From contig JAEZSJ010000419.1 in the NCBI GenBank assembly GCA_023443985.1, forward strand, positions 1-5,806: a DNA stretch of 5,806 bases, in the 5' to 3' direction. Origin of the DNA: Verrucomicrobiota bacterium (lineage in GTDB: Bacteria; Verrucomicrobiota; Verrucomicrobiia; Opitutales; Opitutaceae). A model generated the notes under the pieces. It was not told the origin of the DNA, made no database searches, and saw nothing but the letters and a program-made list of their open reading frames with translations. Below, piece after piece: positions 1 to 3,909 of the stretch. The position numbers were made by a program, and so were the translations under genes. Positions within the stretch are counted from its first letter, which is position 1. Every line of letters starts with the position of its first letter.

Positions 1-273
1 GCCTTCGCCCGCGCGCGCACGAGCACCAGCCTCACCTTCGTCAGCGAAGCCTCGCTCCGCCAGAAGGGCGGTATCCGAGAACGGGGTCTCCAGCGCGAAC
101 TCGTGGCCGTGAAGCGCTGCCGCCAGATCGGCAAACGCGACATGGTCCTCAACGACGCGCTCCCGAGGATCGAAGTCGATCCCGAGACCTACACCGTGAA
201 GGCCGACGGCGAGCACCTCACCTGCGAGCCCGCCAAGGTCCTTCCGATGGCCCAGCGCTACTTCCTGTTCTGA
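1..273 (+). CDS. ureC: Urease subunit alpha, C-terminal end (partial, start lies before the window)
   Basis: The last 90 residues of the urease catalytic subunit, open from base 1 in frame 1 to TGA at 271-273. Urease hydrolyses urea to ammonia and carbamate in the cytoplasm with a two-nickel centre. The tail is highly characteristic: a basic/cysteine stretch (VKRCRQIGKRDMVLND), then PRIEVDPETYTVKADGE, and the family's C-terminal ending LTCEPAKVLPMAQRYFLF. The nickel ligands, carbamylated lysine and flap histidine of the family all lie upstream of the window, so catalytic competence cannot be judged here. In most urease clusters ureC is preceded by ureA and ureB and followed by accessory genes ureE/F/G/D. 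None of those follows within this window, so ureC ends its cluster here or the accessory genes lie upstream or elsewhere. The identification is firm. Confidence 0.96.
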   Translation, partial: AFARARTSTSLTFVSEASLRQKGGIRERGLQRELVAVKRCRQIGKRDMVLNDALPRIEVDPETYTVKADGEHLTCEPAKVLPMAQRYFLF

Positions 274-403
274 GCCGCGCCTGCGCGGTAGGCGTGATCG
301 GGTGGTCTCCCGTTCTGGCGTGAGCCTCCCAAGGATGAGCCTCCTTGCAGGCGATCGATGCGCCAAGCCCGCCCCCTGTGCTCTGTGCTCGCCCTTTCCG
401 GTC

Positions 404-448
404 GTCCACGACGTCCGCCAAGTCCAGAGAGTCCACCTCGTCCGCCGT
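404..448. repeat. Degenerate tandem array, five 9-base units starting GTCC
   Basis: Five consecutive units begin at 404, 413, 422, 431 and 440: GTCCACGAC, GTCCGCCAA, GTCCAGAGA, GTCCACCTC and GTCCGCCGT. GTCC is invariant and the next two bases are AC, GC or AG. The array lies between converging genes and is not in a confident coding frame. It resembles the decayed GTCCACGA-type minirepeats I associate with intergenic DNA of some Verrucomicrobia; that link is from memory and unverified. The unit length is a multiple of three, so antisense frames stay open through it, which explains a spurious long reading frame. Confidence 0.7.
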
Positions 449-517
449 GCGGCACCGCTGCGCAATCAGATCCTCTCTCCGCCGATCAACGCGCGCCCAG
501 AGCGCCAGTCCGCGCTG

Positions 518-541
518 CCGCAGAGTTTCAAACTGAAGCGG
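518..541. repeat. Spaced palindrome (CCGC..AGTTTCAAACT..GCGG)
   Basis: An 11-base odd-centred palindrome, AGTTTCAAACT (524-534), is flanked by CCGC at 518-521 and GCGG at 538-541, giving an imperfect two-part inverted repeat. It sits immediately beside the larger hairpin at 544-573. Two adjacent palindromes between convergent genes recall REP/BIME-like intergenic elements, but I see only one copy in the window. A regulatory protein site is possible but less likely, because both flanking genes point towards it. Confidence 0.45.
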
Positions 542-543
542 AT

Positions 544-573
544 TCGGGCGCCGCAGAGGGCTGTGGCGCCCGA
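544..573. terminator. Strong hairpin between convergent ureC and DUF1579 genes
   Basis: Arms TCGGGCGCCGCAG (544-556) and CTGTGGCGCCCGA (561-573) pair over 13 positions around a four-base loop AGGG. The only non-Watson-Crick position is 553/564, which is G-U in a rightward transcript and an A-C mismatch in a leftward one. The stem starts 24 bases beyond the stop codon of the DUF1579 gene and lies 3' of ureC, so it could end or protect either transcript. No run of T follows on either strand, so it is not a textbook intrinsic terminator; an mRNA-stabilising or REP-like role is an alternative. Confidence 0.5.
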
Positions 574-597
574 GGTCGATCGCGGGCTTCGAGGCGG

Positions 598-1113
598 TTA
601 CTCCCGCCGCCGGTAGTGCGCGGTCATGAACCGGTGCCACTGGCCGTCCTCGCCGAGCATCTGCGAGGTGAGCACCCGGTGGTCGTCGCTCCGCAGCTCG
701 ATCATGTCCTTGTAGGTCGCCATCTGGCCCTCCCTGGACATGTCGGGCCCCTGCGCGGTCAGCGAGAGCACGCGTTTGGCGGAGTCCAGTTCGCCGTCGT
801 ACACCCAGAGGTGGGTCATCATCGAGCCGAGCCACGTGCCGACAAACCGCTTCGTCTGCGGGTTGTAGCCCAGGGTCAGCATCATCGTCGCCTTGCCGCC
901 GCCGGGCATCTCCCCGTGCCCTTCTCCCTGTATCCAGATATCGCCGATCGCGCGGACGGTTTCGGTGCCCGCGTGTTTCATCGGCGGCTGCCCCGGCTCC
1001 ATGGTCGCCTCGGACTCGAAGAGCCACTCGCCCACGAGCTTTTGCAGCCAGCGGTGCTCTTCCTGCGGTTCGGCGTTCATGCACGCCTGGGTTTCCTGCT
1101 GCTTCGTTTCCAT
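598..1113 (-). CDS. DUF1579 family protein (171 aa)
   Basis: A small soluble protein resembling the DUF1579 family, whose biochemical role is unknown. Visible hallmarks are the N-terminal block EEHRWLQKLVGEW (residues 18-30), then alternating beta-type segments: HAGTETVRAIGDIWIQGEG (47-65), TMMLTLGYNPQTKRFVGTWLGSM (77-99), HLWVYDGELD (101-110) and MIELRSDDHRVLTSQML (137-153). This matches the family layout of an initial H..L..LvG.W motif and a calycin-like beta barrel with a YNP..krFvG.W strand pair. No signal peptide or membrane segment is seen. The ATG at 1113 was chosen because AAAGGAG sits eight bases upstream. An in-frame ATG at 1164 would add 17 residues (MSGGPKAKPTKRKGDLP) and would place that ribosome site inside the gene. 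It is divergent from the acetyltransferase and has no same-strand partner nearby. Family call good; function unknown. Confidence 0.87.
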   Translation of the reverse strand: METKQQETQACMNAEPQEEHRWLQKLVGEWLFESEATMEPGQPPMKHAGTETVRAIGDIWIQGEGHGEMPGGGKATMMLTLGYNPQTKRFVGTWLGSMMTHLWVYDGELDSAKRVLSLTAQGPDMSREGQMATYKDMIELRSDDHRVLTSQMLGEDGQWHRFMTAHYRRRE

Positions 1114-1121
1114 CGGTAGGT

Positions 1122-1128
1122 CTCCTTT
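1122..1128 (-). promoter_or_regulatory. Ribosome binding site of the DUF1579 gene
   Basis: Minus-strand AAAGGAG lies eight bases before the ATG at 1111-1113. It is the clearest Shine-Dalgarno sequence in the window and decides the start in favour of the shorter protein. The site lies within an imperfect 20-base direct duplication, where GGTAGGT recurs at 1115 and 1135 on the plus strand. Confidence 0.75.
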
Positions 1129-1355
1129 GCGTTTGGTAGGTTTCGCTTTGGGGCCGCCCGACACCGGGTAACGCGAGTCCGCCCGGTTTCAATCGGTCCG
1201 GTCACCTTTCTCGATGTCGGCCGAACGGTGCGTCGATCGTTCGCCGGCGGCGCGGTCGCCGCTGGTGAGGGGCTGCGTGGTTTGGGGCGTTTCCTTCTCG
1301 GATTCGCCGCGGGGCCGTGCAGCCTTCCGCGGGGACCGTTTTCGGCCCCGCCGCG

Positions 1356-1946
1356 ATGAGAACGCATTCCCTCCCACAACGCCTCGATGCCGCCCGCGTC
1401 TACCTGCGGCCGTACCGCGCGGAGGACGCCCCTTGGTACTTTACGATGGCGCAGCGCAACCGCGTCCATCTCGCCCGCCACGAGTCCGGGAACGACATCT
1501 TCAACATCCACTGCGTCGAGGACGCCGCGGCCGTGCTCGCCGCCTTCGCCCGCAGTTGGCTCGTGCGCTCGGCCTTCCCGCTCGGCGTCTTCTTGCGCGC
1601 GACCGACGAGTTCGCCGGCCAGATCTACCTTGGCGTGACCAACGACGCCCTGCCGGCGTTGAATCTCGGCTTCTTTGCCGACTGTGCGCACGTCAACCAG
1701 GGCTACCTCACCGAGGCCGCACAACGGGCGCTGGCGTTCGCCTTCGAGGACCTCGGAGCCCACCGCGTCGGACTCTGGTGCGACGACACGAACACCCCCA
1801 GCCGACGCATCGCCGAACGGTGCGGCCTGCGCCTCGAGGGCCACGTGCGCGAGGACAAACGGCACTCTGACGACACCGTCACCGGCTCGCTCTGCTTCGG
1901 GATATTGAAAACCGAATACGCGGCGGCGGATGCCGCCCGCGCATAG
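1356..1946 (+). CDS. GNAT family N-acetyltransferase, RimJ/RimL type (196 aa)
   Basis: Predicted cytoplasmic acetyl-CoA-dependent N-acetyltransferase. The family acetylates protein N-termini or small-molecule amines, and the substrate here is not readable. The N-terminus has the RimJ/RimL opening RVYLRPYRAEDAPWYF (residues 14-29). A central strand GVFLRATDEFAGQIYLG (77-93) leads to LNLGFFAD (102-109). The acetyl-CoA-binding part follows: NQGYLTEAAQRALAFAFEDL (114-133), then HRVGLWCDDTNTPSRRIAERCGLRLEG (136-162), with the usual N.pS..iaer.Gl..eG pattern. The C-terminus (SDDTVTGSLCFGILKTEY) fits the usual ..D...y.il..E.. ending. ATG 1356 was chosen; a GTG at 1317 would add 13 residues without family features. 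Neither start has a good ribosome site, so the start is uncertain. A 37-base gap follows before the small protein on the same strand, so they may be co-transcribed. Confidence 0.9.
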   Translation: MRTHSLPQRLDAARVYLRPYRAEDAPWYFTMAQRNRVHLARHESGNDIFNIHCVEDAAAVLAAFARSWLVRSAFPLGVFLRATDEFAGQIYLGVTNDALPALNLGFFADCAHVNQGYLTEAAQRALAFAFEDLGAHRVGLWCDDTNTPSRRIAERCGLRLEGHVREDKRHSDDTVTGSLCFGILKTEYAAADAARA

Positions 1947-1965
1947 GGATTGTGTGGCGGGGCGG

Positions 1966-1978
1966 GAGCCGTAGGCTC
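1966..1978 (+). repeat. Small hairpin GAGCC-GTA-GGCTC before the small protein
   Basis: A five-base perfect stem with a three-base loop lies in the 37-base gap between the acetyltransferase stop and the ATG at 1984, ending five bases before that start. It could hinder or tune translation of the next gene or be chance in GC-rich DNA. No clear Shine-Dalgarno accompanies it. Confidence 0.3.
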
Positions 1979-1983
1979 GGCGG

Positions 1984-2202
1984 ATGCACAGAACCATTCC
2001 GGCCAACGGGCGCAGCGTGGAGGACTTCTCCGGACAATCGGAGACGGGCGATTTCTCGGAGGCGTTGCGCAACGCCACCCACAAGGCGCGACTCACCCTC
2101 GCGGCCGACTCGATCGAGTGGAGGCTTCTCCATGTCGGCGGTGTCGCCACGGCGGCCAGCACCACCGTGGTCGCGACGATCAAGGCGAAGGCGAACGGCT
2201 GA
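1984..2202 (+). CDS. Small hypothetical protein, possibly dodecin-like (72 aa)
   Basis: A short open frame whose codons mostly end in G or C like the confident genes, and whose protein has sensible composition: MHRTIPANGRSVEDF, GDFSEALRNATHKARLTL, SIEWRLLHVGGVA, TTVVATIKAKANG. The order is a short strand, an amphipathic helix (residues 22-40), a strand (43-51) and a final strand (60-69). This beta-alpha-beta-beta plan, with an F.eAl.nA...A..TL helix and a closing V.V.IKA strand, resembles dodecins, small flavin-binding or -storing proteins of 65-75 residues. The resemblance is by eye. The dodecin tryptophan-equivalent region and flavin site cannot be assigned with confidence, so flavin binding is only a suggestion. 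It lies 37 bases after the acetyltransferase on the same strand, and its start lacks a strong ribosome site. It is probably a real gene. Confidence 0.6.
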   Translation: MHRTIPANGRSVEDFSGQSETGDFSEALRNATHKARLTLAADSIEWRLLHVGGVATAASTTVVATIKAKANG

Positions 2203-2204
2203 AC

Positions 2205-2250
2205 GCGCCGCAGCGGTTCCTGCGGCGCCGGCCGGCGACTCGTGCCGGCG
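2205..2250. terminator. Hairpin pair at the convergent end of the small protein and nitroreductase genes
   Basis: Two inverted repeats occupy the 63-base gap. The first is perfect: GCGCCGCAG (2205-2213) and CTGCGGCGC (2220-2228), nine pairs around CGGTTC, starting two bases after the TGA of the small protein. The second is CGCCGGC (2226-2232) with GCCGGCG (2244-2250), seven pairs, overlapping the last three bases of the first and so mutually exclusive with it. This placement suggests a bidirectional transcript end, though no T tract follows. Confidence 0.5.
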
Positions 2251-2265
2251 GGCGCCGGGGCGGCC

Positions 2266-2937
2266 TCACTCGACGGTCTTGAACCAGGCCTCGAGCGGCA
2301 GCCGGCCCGGCTGGTACTGGTTCACATGGCTGCCGGGGGTCGGCCGACCGAACGGCAGGCCGGCGATGAACAGGGTGTCCTCGCTGCCGGGCAGATGCTT
2401 CTTCAGGATGTCCGGATACACCATCACGCTGAACTGCGGGCACGAGCCATAGCCGAGCGACGCCAGACCGAGCATCAGGTTGTCGAAGACGAAGCCGCAG
2501 TCGAGGAACTGGCCGTAGGAGAAGGCCGACGCCTTCGTGCCGAGGAAGAACATCTGCTTCGCGCCGAAGAACCGGAAATTCTCGCGGTCGTGCGCACGGC
2601 GCTTGTCCAGCTCGTCGCGGCCGATGCCCTTGTGCTTGAAGATCCCGATGCCGACCTCCTTCGCGCGCGCCACCCACTCCTCCGGGAGCGGATTCGGGGA
2701 GTAGGAGTACGGCGGCTTGCCGGGCGTGTTGGCATCGAAGGCCGCAAGATAGTCGCTTCGCAGCGCCTCGAGCGCCGCGCCCTGCACGAGATACAACCGC
2801 CATGGCTGCGTGTTCTTGGAGCTCGGGGCGCGGCCGGCGGCCTCCACGAGTTGACGGATCGTCTCCGCCGGCACGAGCTCATCGGTGAACTCGCGGATCG
2901 AGCGGCGGGCGTGCATGGCTTCGAGGGCGTTCATCAT
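2266..2937 (-). CDS. Nitroreductase family protein (FMN-dependent oxidoreductase, 223 aa)
   Basis: A cytoplasmic flavoprotein of the nitroreductase superfamily, which uses FMN and NAD(P)H to reduce nitro groups, quinones or other acceptors. The natural substrate cannot be read. Family landmarks are in order: the N-terminal FMN-phosphate region MHARRSIREF (residues 8-17), the RAPSSKNTQPWRLYLV block (36-51), a central insertion before FGAKQMFFL, the LGYGSC loop (161-166) near the flavin, and the C-terminal strand IAGLPFGRP (191-199). About 220 residues is the usual length. The start was placed at the first of two adjacent ATGs (2937 and 2934), because family members begin shortly before A...RRSIR.F. 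A TTG at 3018 would add 27 residues of unfamily-like sequence. No clear ribosome site precedes either ATG. It converges with the small protein and is followed upstream by a long repeat-bearing gap, so it is probably transcribed alone. Confidence 0.92.
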   Translation of the reverse strand: MMNALEAMHARRSIREFTDELVPAETIRQLVEAAGRAPSSKNTQPWRLYLVQGAALEALRSDYLAAFDANTPGKPPYSYSPNPLPEEWVARAKEVGIGIFKHKGIGRDELDKRRAHDRENFRFFGAKQMFFLGTKASAFSYGQFLDCGFVFDNLMLGLASLGYGSCPQFSVMVYPDILKKHLPGSEDTLFIAGLPFGRPTPGSHVNQYQPGRLPLEAWFKTVE

Positions 2938-3186
2938 GACCCGCGACTCAAGCCGCCGCACCGCGCCCGGTCGAGGAGATAGCAGGGCGATCCGGCCGAG
3001 CACCGTGTTGTACGACAATCTCAGGGATCGCCGCGCCGCCCGCAGTCGATCGCGAGTTCGGAGGCCCCGGCCGTGGCGCAGGACTCCGTGCCGGCGGGGT
3101 CCGAGTTCGCCGGCGTGGAGGCCGGCGCCACAGCTGGCCCGTCTAGTTGCTTCGCGCCGTGGAGTTGTCGCTCGGAACTACGATCC

Positions 3187-3283
3187 TGCTCTGTGTTCTC
3201 CGCGGCTCCGCGTGCGCCGCTGTATTGGGTCTGGCTTCGGAATGGTTCTCACGCGGAGCCACGGGGAGCGCGGAGCGGGATTC
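3187..3283. repeat. Intergenic inverted repeat, arms containing GGCTCCGCGTG / CACGCGGAGCC
   Basis: GGCTCCGCGTG (3204-3214) and CACGCGGAGCC (3250-3260) are an exact 11-base inverted pair with a 35-base loop. Beyond them the arms continue imperfectly: the left has TTCTCCGC before the core, and the right continues ACGGGGAGCGCGGAG. Each arm resembles the phrase 'tctgtgttctccgcggctccgcgtg', which I recall as a dispersed non-coding repeat in several bacterial genomes, including Verrucomicrobia. This is memory, not a search. Two opposed copies of such a unit would give this structure. Exact ends are approximate. Confidence 0.5.
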
Positions 3284-3380
3284 GCACTCGATCGCGCTGA
3301 AGCGGGTCCACTCAGCTGCGGCGCTCTCTGTCATGATTTCTTGAATCCCCGATTATCCGCTCTGTGCTCGTTGGATTGCG

Positions 3381-3415
3381 GCGCGGCCGCGCTGCGGGCT
3401 GTGCGGCTCAGCCGC
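3381..3415 (-). terminator. Hairpins downstream of the HTH gene
   Basis: On the minus strand, 18 bases after the HTH stop codon, there is a five-pair stem (3403-3407 with 3411-3415, loop of three). It is followed by the perfect palindrome GCGCGGCCGCGC (3381-3392). They are in the right place to end the transcript from atzF through the HTH gene, but there is no U tract and GC-rich palindromes are common by chance here. Confidence 0.3.
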
Positions 3416-3433
3416 GACGCCGGGCCATTCGCC

Positions 3434-3789
3434 TCACACCGCCGGCCGGCCCTCGCGCACGGCCATGAGCCACGCGACGAGTTGCAGGGTGCGCTCGGCG
3501 TCCGGCATGCGGGTGCGCGCCTTCACGATCGCGTGCACCGCCTGCCGGTCGAGACCGAGCGGGCGCGCGAGCTGCGCCCGCGTGCCGTGTTTCTCGAGGT
3601 GCGGCGCCAGTTCGGCCAACAGCGCGTTCCAGAGCGGCGTGTCCCTGCCGGGCCGCAGCGTCCGGCCGCTGCCGTCAGCCCCCACTCGCGCCCGATGTCG
3701 CGCAGCAACGTGTCGACGCCGGCTGGCAGCCCGGGGACCGGCTCGGCGCCGTCGCAGAACAGAAACTCCTCCTGGTGGACGTTGTTCAT
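3434..3789 (-). pseudogene. Small helix-turn-helix protein, interrupted by a one-base frameshift
   Basis: The coding signal switches frame. From ATG 3789 the protein reads MNNVHQEEFLFCDGAEPVPG, then LPAGVDTLLRDIGREWG, and then turns into Arg/Ser-rich nonsense. A second minus frame ending at TGA 3434 carries GRTLRPGRDTPLWNALLAEL and a clear HTH. Adding one base in the C run at 3679-3683 (G run on the coding strand) joins them as REWGADGSGRTLRPGRDTPL, giving 118 residues. In that protein residues 70-92 (TRAQLARPLGLDRQAVHAIVKAR) form a Cro/CI/XRE-like helix-turn-helix, followed by PDAERTLQLVAWLMAVREG, the usual 'P..e..L.L..wL' helix. It is a predicted DNA-binding protein of unknown target. It lies 120 bases downstream of atzF on the same strand. 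No Shine-Dalgarno is seen. A homopolymer slip suggests either a sequencing error or a recent mutation, since both halves are otherwise intact. Confidence 0.75.
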
Positions 3790-3807
3790 GGGAAGGGTAA
3801 GGCAGGT

Positions 3808-3823
3808 GCGATGCCAGCATCGC
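3808..3823. promoter_or_regulatory. Near-perfect dyad upstream of the HTH gene (possible operator)
   Basis: GCGATGCCAGCATCGC is symmetric in 14 of 16 positions (arms GCGATGC and GCATCGC, centre CA) and ends 18 bases before the HTH gene's ATG. Small Cro/CI-like regulators often bind dyads of this size over their own promoters, so autoregulation is a reasonable guess. As RNA it would form a six-pair hairpin with loop CCAG (or CUGG on the minus strand), so a translation-control or terminator role is the alternative. No second copy was found near the other genes. Confidence 0.4.
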
Positions 3824-3854
3824 GCGCGCCGCGCGACGCAACCACGGTAATGCC

Positions 3855-3872
3855 GCCCACCCGCGGGCGGGC
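3855..3872 (-). terminator. GC hairpin downstream of atzF
   Basis: In the leftward transcript GCCCGCC pairs with GGUGGGC (one G-U pair) around a CGCG loop: seven pairs, starting 37 bases after the atzF stop. It separates atzF from the HTH gene and may end or weaken transcription between them. There is no following U tract, so read-through to the HTH gene is quite possible. Confidence 0.4.
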
Positions 3873-3909
3873 CGCATTCCCGCGAACACGGGTCGCCGGC
3901 GAATTGTGG

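Larger units (their letters stand above)
274..597. other. Convergent intergenic region ureC / DUF1579 (324 bases, no gene)
   Basis: No convincing gene lies here. Open frames crossing it are rich in Arg, Pro and Ala and run antisense through the DUF1579 gene. The stretch holds two small hairpins just after ureC: CCGCG/CGCGG at 275-288 and CAAGGA/TCCTTG at 330-347. It also holds a nine-base tandem array (404-448), a spaced palindrome (518-541) and a strong hairpin (544-573), listed separately. It is the meeting point of two convergent transcripts, so some of these structures probably act in transcript termination. None is followed by a T tract. Confidence 0.7.
2938..3433. other. Long intergenic region upstream of the nitroreductase (496 bases, no convincing gene)
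   Basis: It lies between the nitroreductase start and the stop of the HTH gene, both on the minus strand. Short frames exist, for example minus 3143-3334 (63 residues), but they cross an inverted repeat, lack ribosome sites and show no domain. The stretch should hold the nitroreductase promoter, but I could not identify convincing -35/-10 boxes. Contents seen: an inverted repeat at 3204-3260, the 12-base palindrome GCGCGGCCGCGC at 3381-3392, and a small hairpin at 3403-3415. Around 3330-3356 it is locally less GC-rich than its surroundings. Confidence 0.6.

Noticed and set aside
404..448. CRISPR array
   Set aside because: Units are nine bases, directly adjacent and degenerate, with no spacers and no cas genes nearby.
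218..1192. Long minus-strand open frame overlapping the ureC end and the DUF1579 gene
   Set aside because: It is Arg/Ala/Gly-rich without domains and overlaps DUF1579 in another frame. It stays open through the gap because of high GC and the nine-base array.
1160..1200. Promoter for the DUF1579 gene (minus-strand TTGAAA at 1187-1192 as -35)
   Set aside because: The sequence at the right spacing (TACCCG) is a poor -10 box, so the match is too weak to annotate.
1317..1355. Earlier GTG start for the acetyltransferase
   Set aside because: It would add 13 residues without family similarity and has no ribosome site; the ATG at 1356 puts the N-terminus at the usual place for RimJ/RimL proteins.
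1077..2183. Long minus-strand frame antisense to the acetyltransferase and small protein
   Set aside because: Composition is typical of an antisense shadow in GC-rich DNA. The plus strand carries clear GNAT motifs in the same place.
2938..3018. Earlier TTG start for the nitroreductase
   Set aside because: The 27 extra residues do not resemble the family, whose members begin a few residues before the RRSIR.F motif.
3143..3334. Possible 63-residue minus-strand gene in the long gap (starts MTESAAAEWTRF)
   Set aside because: It crosses the inverted repeat, has no ribosome site and no domain, and looks like translation of a non-coding repeat.
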